This document shows positions 54,177-62,853 of a DNA stretch of 64,000 bases, one piece after another. The notes below the pieces were generated by a model, which was given only the letters and a program-made list of their open reading frames with translations, was not told the origin of the DNA and did not search any database. The stretch lies in contig DXAL01000017.1 of NCBI GenBank assembly GCA_019117125.1, positions 51,202 to 115,201 of the forward strand, read 5' to 3'. The position numbers were made by a program, and so were the translations under genes. The stretch's first letter is position 1, and each line of letters begins with the position of its first letter. The DNA comes from Candidatus Mediterraneibacter merdipullorum (lineage in GTDB: Bacteria; Bacillota; Clostridia; Lachnospirales; Lachnospiraceae).

Positions 54177-55232
54177 TCAGTCGCTTACTTTTACGACGCC
54201 CTTGACCATGTCGTTCTTCTTGACCGGGTCGATGGCATCCTCAAATGCCTGCTGTACGTCTTTGTAATCATAGATATTTGTCACCATATCTTTGACATTG
54301 AACTTTCCTGTGGCGATGGCTTCGATCGTCTGCGGGAAGTTGTTGCAGTAACGGAAAGAGGTCTGTATCGTCACTTCACGGTTAATCTTCAGGAAGTCGA
54401 TCGGCACCGGTTTGGACTGTGTTCCGACCATCATAATCTTTCCGCCGCGCGCTACAAGCTGGACAGCCTGCTGTGCAAGGAATACGGAACCGCCGCACTC
54501 GAATACGAGCTCTACGCCGTGGTCGCCGTACATCTCCTCAGAGCGGAGGTATGCCACCGTATCCTGCTCTTTGCCGTTGATAACTCTCTTTGCGCCCAGT
54601 TTCTTTGCAAGGTCCAGACGTTTCTCAATCACGTCCACGACCGTGATGTCTGTTGCGCCGAGGCTTAAGCATGCCTGGAGCACCATCAGTCCGATGGTAC
54701 CTGCGCCCAGGATGACGATGCTCTTTCCGAGTCTCGCCTCACCGAGCATTGCAGCGTGCATGCCGACTGCCGCCGGCTCGACCAGTGCGCCTTCCAGTGT
54801 GGTCATGCCTTCCGGGATGTGGTAGGTCCACTCTTCCGGATGGGTCATGTACTGGGTCAGGGCTCCTCTGTAGTTCGGCTGTGTCGCCATAAAGTCTACG
54901 CCCGGACAGATATTGTAACGTCCTGTGCGGCAGTAGTCGCATGTGTTGTCCGGCACGCCGGGCTCAATCAGGACTTTGTCTCCTACTTTGAATCTTGTTA
55001 CTTTGGAACCGATGGCTGCCACTTCGCCTGCCACCTCATGTCCCAGACCGATCTTCTGGTTCGGGTCCTTGGGCGGGATGAACGGTCCGAACTCAAATCC
55101 GTGGATATCGGAACCGCACATGCCGACATACTCTACTTTTAAGAGAATCTCATTATCCTTCGGCACGGGCATCGGGCATTCCTGGATTTCAAACTGTTTT
55201 GGTGTCACTAAGATTGCTTCCGAGTTTTTCAT
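54177..55232 (-). CDS. Zinc-dependent polyol dehydrogenase (MDR superfamily, sorbitol/xylitol DH-like)
   Basis: A 351-residue medium-chain dehydrogenase. The catalytic zinc site is VGMCGSDIHGFEFG with the GHEVAGEVAAIGSKV motif. The structural-zinc lobe is reduced (CDYCRTGRYNIC, three Cys). The Rossmann motif is VILGAGTIGLMVLQACLSLG with VVDVIEKRLDLAKKLGAKRV, favouring NAD+. Closest in pattern to sorbitol, xylitol or galactitol dehydrogenases. It follows a terminator-like hairpin (55295-55326) after the MFS gene and precedes the aldolase gene. One of two such enzymes in the operon, which suggests two oxidations or two substrates. Confidence 0.9.
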   Translation of the reverse strand: MKNSEAILVTPKQFEIQECPMPVPKDNEILLKVEYVGMCGSDIHGFEFGPFIPPKDPNQKIGLGHEVAGEVAAIGSKVTRFKVGDKVLIEPGVPDNTCDYCRTGRYNICPGVDFMATQPNYRGALTQYMTHPEEWTYHIPEGMTTLEGALVEPAAVGMHAAMLGEARLGKSIVILGAGTIGLMVLQACLSLGATDITVVDVIEKRLDLAKKLGAKRVINGKEQDTVAYLRSEEMYGDHGVELVFECGGSVFLAQQAVQLVARGGKIMMVGTQSKPVPIDFLKINREVTIQTSFRYCNNFPQTIEAIATGKFNVKDMVTNIYDYKDVQQAFEDAIDPVKKNDMVKGVVKVSD

Positions 55233-55294
55233 GATATATGCTTCCTTCCTTGAAATGAAATTGCTGGAACAGCAGTTGATATACTCTGATTTTT

Positions 55295-55326
55295 AAAAAT
55301 CGGTCTGCATTTGCTGCAGACCGATT
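55295..55326 (-). terminator. Hairpin with T-run inside the polyol operon
   Basis: Minus strand: AATCGGTCTGCA-GCAAA-TGCAGACCGATTTTT, a perfect 12-bp stem and T-run between the MFS gene and the second dehydrogenase gene. No promoter is obvious after it, so it may attenuate downstream expression or protect the upstream mRNA. Confidence 0.85.
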
Positions 55327-55337
55327 TCTGATGACTG

Positions 55338-56717
55338 TCAGTCTACGTTACCGATATCCTCGACAGACTCTCCTCTTGTCTCAACACCGAACAGTGCGAC
55401 GCAGATTGCGATTACCGCAGCGACGACGGAGATGAGGATGAACACACCTGTGCTTCCGATGGAGCTTGCAGCAACTGCCGTTACAAGGAACGGGAAGAAG
55501 ATGTTGCTGACACGTCCCATAGCGTTCGAGAAGCCGGAACCTGAAAGTTTTGCCGATGTAGGCCACATCTCCGGTACATATACAGCAGATGCATAGCATA
55601 CATACATGTAGATGACCGTGTTCAGTAAGAACGTGGAGACGATGAGCGGCGTCATTGCCGTCTGCTGGCTCGTGATAACACCGAGTACAGCCATGAGGAT
55701 GAGGAGTAATACACCGGTCACACGTCTCGGAATCTTATCCATGTACAGAGATGCGATGAAGATTCCAAACGGAGCTCCGAAGAGACCGAACATTGTCATG
55801 AACTGTGACTGTGATGTGTCGTATCCAAGTGAGACGAGCAGTGAAGGCATCCATGTCATCAATGTGTACTGGATGGTGTTCATACCGATGAGTACGAGGG
55901 AGCCTACGATTGTTCTTCTCAACAGTTTGCCTCTGAACAGTGCTGAGTACGGAAGCTGTTTTACCGGCTTCGGCTCCTCTGTTACCGGCGGGAGCGGTTT
56001 GCCTGTGGAAGCTTCGATCTCTTTCTCAATCTTTGTCAGAATCTCGTCTGCCTCGTCAACTCTTCCCTGTGCCTCAAGCCATCTCGGGGACTCCGGGAAT
56101 TTCTTCGCAATCAGGAGTGTTGCGAGGATGGACAGGATGGACGGAATCATGTACTGGATTCTCCAGTTTGCATTCAGGCTCACACCGGTGAGACCGATCA
56201 GGAATGCGATACCGTTGCTGACCGGGTGGGACCAGTTTCCGATGAAGGAGTTGCGGCTGGACCATGTACCACGGTTCCTGCCCGGTACATACTCTGTGAA
56301 TCCTGCGAAAAGGACTACCAGAAGTGCGCCAAGTCCGAAGCCCTGGATCAGTCGGAATACATACAGTACATATACGTTCGGTGCTACAGCGCCGCCGATC
56401 ATGGAGATGATGTGAATCGTCTCGTATAACAGGATGCTCTTCTTACGTCCGATCTTGTCGCCGATAGGTCCGCCGACCAGTGCTCCGAAGAGCTGTCCTG
56501 CCGTGTAAGTCGTTCCCCACATTGCCAGGAGGGTTGTGCCCGGCTCCAGCCAGTGGAGTTCGTTCAGCAGCACGTTCTGTACAGAACCGCCGATCGCGTT
56601 GGACCAGCATACCAGAAGTGCAAATGCTGTGATGAGCCACATTTTGATGTGCCATCCGGAATTCGGGAGACGGTCAAGTCTTGCACCGATATTCGCGTTT
56701 TTCGTGTTTGATGCCAT
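55338..56717 (-). CDS. MFS transporter, sugar porter-like
   Basis: A 459-residue major-facilitator protein with 12 predicted helices. Diagnostic pieces are GGPIGDKIGRKKSILLYETI (the loop 2-3 motif), RLIQGFGLGALLVVLFAGFTEYVPGRNRG, FPESPRWLEAQGRVDEADEI (the PESPRWL motif of sugar porters) and the second-half SLYMDKIPRRVTG. It probably imports the polyol or sugar for this locus by H+ symport. A GC-rich imperfect hairpin (about 56790-56830) separates it from the epimerase gene. AGAGGAAA precedes the ATG at 56717. Confidence 0.92.
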   Translation of the reverse strand: MASNTKNANIGARLDRLPNSGWHIKMWLITAFALLVCWSNAIGGSVQNVLLNELHWLEPGTTLLAMWGTTYTAGQLFGALVGGPIGDKIGRKKSILLYETIHIISMIGGAVAPNVYVLYVFRLIQGFGLGALLVVLFAGFTEYVPGRNRGTWSSRNSFIGNWSHPVSNGIAFLIGLTGVSLNANWRIQYMIPSILSILATLLIAKKFPESPRWLEAQGRVDEADEILTKIEKEIEASTGKPLPPVTEEPKPVKQLPYSALFRGKLLRRTIVGSLVLIGMNTIQYTLMTWMPSLLVSLGYDTSQSQFMTMFGLFGAPFGIFIASLYMDKIPRRVTGVLLLILMAVLGVITSQQTAMTPLIVSTFLLNTVIYMYVCYASAVYVPEMWPTSAKLSGSGFSNAMGRVSNIFFPFLVTAVAASSIGSTGVFILISVVAAVIAICVALFGVETRGESVEDIGNVD

Positions 56718-56839
56718 TGTTGTTTCCTCTCTTCCCTTCTTTTATCTGTTTGATTTCCTGTTCCCCTTATTTCCCCTCTTTAATTCCCTCAACCGGACCG
56801 GCGCGGCGGCAGAGGATATATGCCGCGCCGCCCCGGGAA

Positions 56840-57532
56840 TTAACGAGTCAGGTCTTTTAACTCTTCATCCACTTCGCTCTGCATGATCGCCCATGCTTTC
56901 CGGATGTCCGCATCTTTGTTCCAGAGAGCCGGCGGTCCCAAAACGACCACGTCCGCGCCTGCTTCATAGAGCGGTGCGTACACGCCTGCGTTCATGGAGC
57001 CGTCTGCCTCGATGAGGAAGTCCAGCCCCATCTCTTCTCTCCACTTCACCAGTGTGCGTATCTTGTCGTACATCTGGGTGATGACTTTCTGTCCCGCGTA
57101 CCCTGCGTCCACGATCATGATGGTGACCTTGGAAAGGAGCGGCAGATAGTAGCGGATCGCCTCCAGCGGCGCGGCGGGATTCATTGCGATTCCCGCCTTG
57201 CAGCCAAGAGAGAGGATTTTGTTGATCGTGACGAAAGCATCACTCTCAATACAATCGGTGTGCGGAGTTATGTATTCTGCTCCTGCCTCCGCGCACGCTT
57301 CGATAAAGTCCTGTGGATGTTTTACCATCAGGTGGGCGTCCATCGGCGTCCTGACAACTTTCTTTAAGACCGTCATGAAGTCCGGTCCCACGCCGAATGT
57401 CTTGACATAGTTGCCGTCCTTGATATCGATGTGCAGGAAATCCGCATGTTCATCGATATACCGCACCTGATTCTCAAAATCATATAAGTCACAGCATCCC
57501 ATGGAGGGAGCCAGTAAAAGCTTTTTTTCCAT
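56840..57532 (-). CDS. Ribulose-phosphate/allulose-6-phosphate 3-epimerase family protein
   Basis: A 230-residue TIM-barrel epimerase. Metal and catalytic residues fit the Rpe/AlsE family: LLAPSMGCCDLYDFENQVRY, ADFLHIDIKDGNYVKTFGVG (HxDxxDG-like), PMDAHLMVKHPQDFIEACAE, TIMIVDAGYAGQKVITQMYD (MxVxPGFGGQ-like, here VDAGYAGQ) and FLIEADGSMN. The changes from canonical Rpe (SMGC for SILS, DAGYAGQ for PGFGGQ) favour a hexulose-phosphate epimerase such as AlsE over housekeeping Rpe. It starts five bases after the stop of the first dehydrogenase gene. Confidence 0.88.
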   Translation of the reverse strand: MEKKLLLAPSMGCCDLYDFENQVRYIDEHADFLHIDIKDGNYVKTFGVGPDFMTVLKKVVRTPMDAHLMVKHPQDFIEACAEAGAEYITPHTDCIESDAFVTINKILSLGCKAGIAMNPAAPLEAIRYYLPLLSKVTIMIVDAGYAGQKVITQMYDKIRTLVKWREEMGLDFLIEADGSMNAGVYAPLYEAGADVVVLGPPALWNKDADIRKAWAIMQSEVDEELKDLTR

Positions 57533-57537
57533 CTTTA

Positions 57538-58620
57538 TCAGTCCTCGTCGTCAAAGTCATAGTGGAAGATGACCTTGATGGCTTCTTTTCTTGCCATCGC
57601 GTCGAATCCTTCCTCGTACTGTGACAGTCCGAGTCTGTGTGTAATCATCGGCTGTACTTTAATCTGTCCGGAAGCAAGCAGGCGGATTGCATTTCTCCAG
57701 GATGTGGAGTCATATGCCATATGTCCGATGATGCTCTTGTTCCAGGATGTGATGTCGTTGATGGAGAACTCGAGCGGCTTGAAGCCCATGCCCACGCGTA
57801 CGACTTCGCCGTTCGGACGGAGCATCTCGATCGCCTGTTTCAGAGCGATGTTTGCGCCGGAGCACTCAACAACAAGACCAAGGTTGTCTCTTCCGCAGAT
57901 TTCCGTACATCTCTTGACAACGTCCTCTTTGGAACCGTTTACCACGTGGGTAGCTCCGACTTCCAGAGCGACCGGGAAACGTGTTGCAACATCTTCGTCC
58001 AGTCCGACCATCACGATGTTGACTGCGCCCATGATGCGTGCGATCTGTACGGAGAAGAGTCCCAGCGGGCCTGTTCCGAATACGACCACGTCCTGTCCCG
58101 GCATCAGGTGGCTCTGCTGAGCGACTGCCTTGTATGCGTTGCAGATCGGGTCGAGGACTGCTGCTTCTTCATATTTTACGTTCTCCGGGATTTCCCAGAT
58201 TGCGTGTTTGTGGATTGCCAGGATTTCGCCCGGTACCTTGCAGTACTTGGAGAATCCGCCGCCCCATGTATTGTTGTCCAGTCCGAGGTTTACTTTCTCT
58301 TCGCAGCAGAGGAAATCTCCCTGCTCGCATGCCGGGCATACGCCGCAGACATGTGCGCTGTTGTCAGATACGACTCTCTGTCCGACTTTCCAGTCTTTTA
58401 CATTCTCGCCGACTTCCACGATCTCTCCTGCAAACTCATGTCCGCGGATGGAGTTGAATTCGTCGGAACCGTTGTCCACTCTCCAGTGCTTCATATCTGC
58501 TCCACAGATTGCAGCCGCCTTGATTTCAAGGATAATGTCGTCCGGTCCGCATGTGGGCTTCGGCACGTCGATCATCGTGTAACCGCCAAATTCTTTTCCA
58601 AACCTTGCTATTGCTTTCAT
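57538..58620 (-). CDS. Zinc-dependent alcohol/polyol dehydrogenase (MDR superfamily)
   Basis: A 360-residue medium-chain dehydrogenase, first gene of the operon. The catalytic zinc is held by Cys in AAAICGADMKHW and the RGHEFAGEIVEVGENV motif. The structural zinc lobe CGVCPACEQGDFLCC is complete. The cofactor loop is VVVFGTGPLGLFSVQIARIM, and GLDEDVATRFPVALEVG follows; the acidic residue after the beta-2 strand suggests NAD+. It resembles L-iditol/threonine-type dehydrogenases; the substrate is open. GAGGAG lies before the ATG at 58620. Its promoter at 58711-58739 carries an operator-like repeat in the spacer. Confidence 0.9.
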   Translation of the reverse strand: MKAIARFGKEFGGYTMIDVPKPTCGPDDIILEIKAAAICGADMKHWRVDNGSDEFNSIRGHEFAGEIVEVGENVKDWKVGQRVVSDNSAHVCGVCPACEQGDFLCCEEKVNLGLDNNTWGGGFSKYCKVPGEILAIHKHAIWEIPENVKYEEAAVLDPICNAYKAVAQQSHLMPGQDVVVFGTGPLGLFSVQIARIMGAVNIVMVGLDEDVATRFPVALEVGATHVVNGSKEDVVKRCTEICGRDNLGLVVECSGANIALKQAIEMLRPNGEVVRVGMGFKPLEFSINDITSWNKSIIGHMAYDSTSWRNAIRLLASGQIKVQPMITHRLGLSQYEEGFDAMARKEAIKVIFHYDFDDED

Positions 58621-58710
58621 CTCTTAAATCTCCTCTTCTTTCATTGAACGGAAGGGGCGTCCCCCTCACCATCTCTGCGCTTCCGGAAGCTGCTTTTTTG
58701 TTCTGTCTGT

Positions 58711-58863
58711 ATTGTAGTACTTTTCTTTGTTTCAGTCAATATTTTTCTTTGTTTTAAAGATATTTTGTCACTTTTCCTAATTTCAGTCTTTGCAAATCCA
58801 CTTTTATCGCTCATATATTTCCTGTTTTTTGTTGATTTTGACTATAAAATCTTTGTTTCAAAG
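58711..58863 (-). promoter_or_regulatory. Polyol operon promoter with three CTTTG-TTT-CAAAG-like operators
   Basis: This lies in the 377-bp gap at 58621-58997. Minus strand: -35 TTGACT (58734-58739), 17-bp spacer, -10 TACAAT (58711-58716). Operator-like copies are CTTTGTTTCAG (58725-58735, inside the spacer and -35), CTTTGTTTTAAAG (58747-58759, just upstream) and a perfect CTTTGTTTCAAAG (58851-58863). The perfect copy has 5-bp inverted arms CTTTG/CAAAG. A repressor on the first copy would block RNA polymerase. Confidence 0.75.
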
Positions 58864-58895
58864 AATATCTGCGTTTTTGAAGACCGGAAACGCAG

Positions 58896-58924
58896 AAAAA
58901 AACCGGGGCACGCCGTGCCCCGGT
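58896..58924 (-). terminator. Terminator of the glucokinase gene
   Basis: Minus strand: ACCGGGGCAC-GGC-GTGCCCCGGT, followed by a T-run, about 75 bp after the ROK gene stop. Confidence 0.92.
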
Positions 58925-58997
58925 CCGTTTCTCCTGTTCTTCTGTTATTGCAAGCGCATCCCTGCCTGTCCGGAATGCGCTCTGCCGCGCCTTCCGT

Positions 58998-59939
58998 TCA
59001 GTCCTGCGCGTCCAGCATGAGTTTTGCCGCGCCGCAGATGCCCGCGTCATTGCCCAGCTCTGCGAGGACGAATTTTACATCTTTGTCTGCAAAGAACGCC
59101 CGCTCCATGTACGGCTCCCGGATGTACGGGATGAGGACTTCTCCGGCTTTCGAGACGCCCCCTCCGATGACGAACACCGCCGGGTCTGCCACTGCCGCCA
59201 GGTTGGCAAGCCCGTATCCCAGGTATCTCCCGAAAACCACGGCAATCTCCTTTGCCACCTCGTCCCCTGCCTTTACTGCATCGAACACGTCTTTCGCCGT
59301 CACATCCTCCTTGTTCAGGATGGTCGGGCGCATCTCCTGTCCCAGCTTCTGCTTTGCCAGGCGAACGATGCCCGTTGCGGATGCATACTGCTCCAGGCAT
59401 CCCCGGTTCCCGCAGCCGCACCGGTCCGTCTCCTCGTAGTTCACGCACAGGTGCCCGATCTCGCCGCCGGCGCCGTGGGCGCCCACCAGCATCTTCCCGT
59501 CGATGATGACGCCTCCGCCGACTCCCGTGCCGAGGGTCACCATAATCATGTTTTTCTCGCCGGCTCCGCCGCCTTTCCACATCTCTCCAAGGGCAGCCAC
59601 ATTGGCGTCATTTCCGATGCAGGCATTCAGTCCGGTCAGCTCCTCCAGTTCCCGCTTCACTTCCTTGTAGCCCCATCCGAGGTTCGCCGTGCCCTTGACG
59701 ACGCCGTCCGCTGTCACAGGCGCCGGGACCCCGACTCCGATGCCCGCGATGTCCGCCCGGTCCAGTCCGTGCTCCTCAATCTTCTTCTCAATGGAAGCCG
59801 CTGTGTTCGGCAGGATTGCCTTCCCCTCTTCGGATGTGTCCGTCACGATCTCCCACTTGTCGAGTATCGTGCCCTCCTCATCAAAAAGTCCCATCTTTAC
59901 TGTTGTCCCGCCGATGTCCACTCCGAAACAATACTTCAT
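58998..59939 (-). CDS. ROK-family glucokinase
   Basis: A 313-residue ROK kinase, probably glucose to glucose-6-phosphate. The ATP phosphate loop is FGVDIGGTTVKMGLFDEEG. The catalytic Asp and sugar contacts are in ACIGNDANVAALGEMWKGGG and VTLGTGVGGGVIIDGKML, followed by GAGGEIGHLCVN. The zinc motif is CGCGNRGCLEQYASATGIVR. No DNA-binding domain is present, so it is a kinase and not a NagC-type repressor. The ATG at 59939 has AGGAG upstream; the frame opens earlier without support. It follows hprK by 68 bp, and lies upstream of the polyol operon but with its own terminator. Confidence 0.93.
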   Translation of the reverse strand: MKYCFGVDIGGTTVKMGLFDEEGTILDKWEIVTDTSEEGKAILPNTAASIEKKIEEHGLDRADIAGIGVGVPAPVTADGVVKGTANLGWGYKEVKRELEELTGLNACIGNDANVAALGEMWKGGGAGEKNMIMVTLGTGVGGGVIIDGKMLVGAHGAGGEIGHLCVNYEETDRCGCGNRGCLEQYASATGIVRLAKQKLGQEMRPTILNKEDVTAKDVFDAVKAGDEVAKEIAVVFGRYLGYGLANLAAVADPAVFVIGGGVSKAGEVLIPYIREPYMERAFFADKDVKFVLAELGNDAGICGAAKLMLDAQD

Positions 59940-60007
59940 AGCCCCGTTCTCCTTTTTTTTATTTTGCATCAGTGCGCCTGCGCCCCGGCAGAGCCCCACT
60001 GCCGCAT

Positions 60008-60940
60008 TCACTTTCTGTTCTTCGCCAGATTCTCCTGAACTCTCTTGTAGAGCTCCTGCGCCGCATTGTAGCCCATCTGTTTCTGTCTGTGGTTGACCGC
60101 CGCAGACTCGACGATGATGGCGAGATTCCTTCCCGGACGGATGGGGATGCGGTAGCACACCACCTTGTTCCCCAGGAACTCGGTGTACTCTTCCTCCAGG
60201 CCGAGCCGGTCATACTCCTTGTCCCTGCTCCAGTCTTCCAGCGTGATGACAAGGTCGATATTCTGGGTCTCGCGGACGCTCTGCACACCGAACATGGAGC
60301 GGACGTCCACGATGCCGATGCCCCTGAGCTCGATGAAATGCTTCGTGATGTTCGGCGCGCTGCCCACCAGCGTCTCGTCGCTCACCTTGCGTATTTCCAC
60401 CACATCGTCCGTCACGAGACGGTGTCCTCTCTTGATGAGCTCCAGCGCCGCCTCGCTCTTTCCGATGCCGCTCTCGCCCATGATGAGCACGCCCACGCCG
60501 TACACATCCACCAGGACGCCGTGTATGGAGATGCAGGGCGCCAGGCGCACGTTCATCCAGCGGATGATCTCCGCCATGAAATCCGACGTCCGCTTCACCG
60601 TATTGAAAACCGGGATGCCATACTCCTCCGCCATCTTTAAGAACCGCTCTTCCGGCACAATTTCCCGGCAGAATACAATGCAGGGGATGGGGTGCTCCAG
60701 CAGCCGCTCATAGCGCTCCACCCGCTCCTCTTCACTGAGGGTCTTTACATACCGGTCTTCCACATTTCCGATGATCTGGACCCGGTTGGAATCAAACCGG
60801 TCATAGAAACCGGCCAGCTGCAGGGCCGGACGGTTCACATCCGGTTCGTTCACTTCCTTGTCCATCATATCCACATCCGGCGTGAGGTTCCGCAGATTCA
60901 TCTTCTCCACGAGCTCACTTAACTTTATCCCATGTCCCAT
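60008..60940 (-). CDS. hprK: HPr kinase/phosphorylase
   Basis: HprK phosphorylates HPr on Ser46 in response to fructose-1,6-bisphosphate/ATP and reverses it with phosphate, setting CcpA-mediated catabolite repression. The 310-residue protein has Walker A VLIMGESGIGKSEAALELIK, the capping loop ELRGIGIVDVRSMFGVQSVR (HPrK signature) and the C-terminal helix. The N-terminal domain is of normal size. It is 62 bp downstream of uvrC and just upstream of the glucokinase gene, a common Clostridia order. Confidence 0.96.
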   Translation of the reverse strand: MGHGIKLSELVEKMNLRNLTPDVDMMDKEVNEPDVNRPALQLAGFYDRFDSNRVQIIGNVEDRYVKTLSEEERVERYERLLEHPIPCIVFCREIVPEERFLKMAEEYGIPVFNTVKRTSDFMAEIIRWMNVRLAPCISIHGVLVDVYGVGVLIMGESGIGKSEAALELIKRGHRLVTDDVVEIRKVSDETLVGSAPNITKHFIELRGIGIVDVRSMFGVQSVRETQNIDLVITLEDWSRDKEYDRLGLEEEYTEFLGNKVVCYRIPIRPGRNLAIIVESAAVNHRQKQMGYNAAQELYKRVQENLAKNRK

Positions 60941-61002
60941 AGATTATCCTCTCTTTCTCCTGCTCTTCTTATCATAACACCTGCGCGGCAAAAAATAAAT
61001 AT

Positions 61003-62853
61003 TTATCCGTGGAAAAACCGGTATACCGAATCCGCTGCTTTCCGGTCCATGGACGGGATTGCCGCCAGTTCCTCCGCGGTCGCTTCCCGTATCTCGTCCA
61101 GGCTCTGGTACTGCCGCATCAGCGCTTTTCTGCGGGCGGGACCGATGCCCTCGATATCATCCAGGATGGAGTGGACCTGTCCTTTTCCACGGAGCTGCCT
61201 GTGATATCCGATGGCAAACCGGTGCGCCTCGTCCTGAATGCGGGTGATGAGGCGGAACGCTTCGGAGGACGTATCGATGGGGACTTCCACATTCTGATAG
61301 TACAGCCCTCTTGTCCGGTGATGGTCGTCCTTTACCATGCCGCACACCGGGATGTCCAGATGCAGTTCCTCCAGGACGGACAGCGCCACATTGACCTGTC
61401 CTTTGCCGCCGTCCATCAGGATGAGGTCCGGGAACGCCGTAAACTTCCCGAGCTGCACGTTCTCCTCCCGCTCTTTCAGCCCGTGGGTAAAGCGCCGCGT
61501 CAGCACTTCCCGCATGCTGCCGTAATCATCCGCGCCGCGTATCCCTTTGATGCGGAATTTCCGGTAATCATTCCGCTTGGGACGCCCTCTCTCGTAGACC
61601 ACCATGGACCCGACGGACTCGAAGCCGTTGGTGTTGGAGATATCGTAGGCTTCCATTCGCACGATGTCCTCCAGCCCGAGCAGGGATGCGATCTCCCTGA
61701 CCGCGCCGATGGTGCGCCCTTCTTCCCGCTTCAGCCGCTCCCGGTCTCTTGTGAGCACGAGCCGCGCATTTTCCCCCGCCAGCTCGATGAGCTTCTCCTT
61801 CGCCCCTTTCTTCGGGACTTTCAGCGTCACTTTCTGCCCCCGCTTCGACGTAAGCCACGCCTCCAGAAGCTCCTGGTCCTCCACTTCCTCCTGGAGCATC
61901 AGCTCCCCCGGGATGAAGGGCGTCCCGCCGTAATACTGGGTAATGAAGCTGCCCAGTATCTCCGGAGCGCCCTCGTCCTTTGCGATGCGCAGATAGAAGT
62001 GATCCCGCCCGATCAGCCTGCCGCCCCGGACAAAGAACACCTGGACCACCGCGTCCTCCCCTTCGGACGCCACCGCCAGGACATCCCGGTCCTCGCCGCT
62101 GGAATCGGTTATCTTCTGCTTCTGCGCAATCTTCTTTACACTGCTGATGAGCTCCCGGTACTCGATGGCGCGCTCGTACTCCAGCGCCTCCGACGCCGCT
62201 TCCATCTTTTCCTGCAGGGCGCTCAGCACCGCATCATAATCCCCGTTCAGGAACCGGAGCACTTCGCCCACCGCTTTTCCGTACTCTTCCTTCGAGATAT
62301 AGCCCTGGCAGGGCGCGTCGCACTGCCGGATGTGATAGTTCAGGCAGGGGCGCTCCTTCCCGATGTCCCGGGGCAGGCTCCGGCTGCAACTGCGCAGATG
62401 GTACAGCCTGTGGATGAGGTCGATGGTATCCCGCACTGCCTGCGCGCTCGTATAAGGTCCGAAGTATCTCGCCCTGTCCCTGAGCATTTTCCGGGAGAGC
62501 ATCACCCGCGGGAAGTCCTCCCCTGTCGTCACTTTGATAAAGGGATAGGTCTTGTCGTCCATCAGCATGGTATTGTACCTGGGATGGTGCTCCTTTATCA
62601 GGTTGCACTCCAGGACCAGGGCCTCCAGCTCCGAATCCGTCACGATATACTCGAAGCGGCGGATATGGGTCACCATCTGCTCAATCTTGACGCCCTTGTT
62701 CCGGCTGCTCTGGAAATACTGGCGCACCCGGTTTTTCAGGCTCACCGCCTTGCCCACATAGATGATGTGGTCCTCTTCGTCATGCATAATGTAAACTCCC
62801 GGTCGTCCCGGGAGTTTTTTTAATTCTTCCTGTATGTCAAACTGATTCTCCAT
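61003..62853 (-). CDS. uvrC: Excinuclease ABC subunit C
   Basis: UvrC makes both incisions in nucleotide excision repair. The 616-residue protein has the N-terminal GIY-YIG nuclease ([23 protein letters not shown]), the UVR motif ([20 protein letters not shown]), the RNase H-like nuclease ([40 protein letters not shown]) and helix-hairpin-helix domains at the end ([18 protein letters not shown]). I chose the ATG at 62853 because GGTGG lies eight bases upstream; ATGs at 62859 and 62895 are alternatives. Its start overlaps the ftsH end by 17 bp, so the pair is coupled. With mfd in the same window, two excision-repair genes are present. Confidence 0.96.
   Translation of the reverse strand: MENQFDIQEELKKLPGRPGVYIMHDEEDHIIYVGKAVSLKNRVRQYFQSSRNKGVKIEQMVTHIRRFEYIVTDSELEALVLECNLIKEHHPRYNTMLMDDKTYPFIKVTTGEDFPRVMLSRKMLRDRARYFGPYTSAQAVRDTIDLIHRLYHLRSCSRSLPRDIGKERPCLNYHIRQCDAPCQGYISKEEYGKAVGEVLRFLNGDYDAVLSALQEKMEAASEALEYERAIEYRELISSVKKIAQKQKITDSSGEDRDVLAVASEGEDAVVQVFFVRGGRLIGRDHFYLRIAKDEGAPEILGSFITQYYGGTPFIPGELMLQEEVEDQELLEAWLTSKRGQKVTLKVPKKGAKEKLIELAGENARLVLTRDRERLKREEGRTIGAVREIASLLGLEDIVRMEAYDISNTNGFESVGSMVVYERGRPKRNDYRKFRIKGIRGADDYGSMREVLTRRFTHGLKEREENVQLGKFTAFPDLILMDGGKGQVNVALSVLEELHLDIPVCGMVKDDHHRTRGLYYQNVEVPIDTSSEAFRLITRIQDEAHRFAIGYHRQLRGKGQVHSILDDIEGIGPARRKALMRQYQSLDEIREATAEELAAIPSMDRKAADSVYRFFHG

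Noticed and set aside
51229..58620. The polyol locus as a recently acquired mobile island
   Set aside because: Codon third positions look somewhat less GC-rich than in the neighbours, but there is no integrase, transposase, tRNA junction or flanking repeat; high expression or ordinary variation could explain it.
58998..59939. ROK protein as a NagC/XylR-type repressor of the polyol locus
   Set aside because: It has no N-terminal helix-turn-helix; it starts directly with the kinase phosphate loop.
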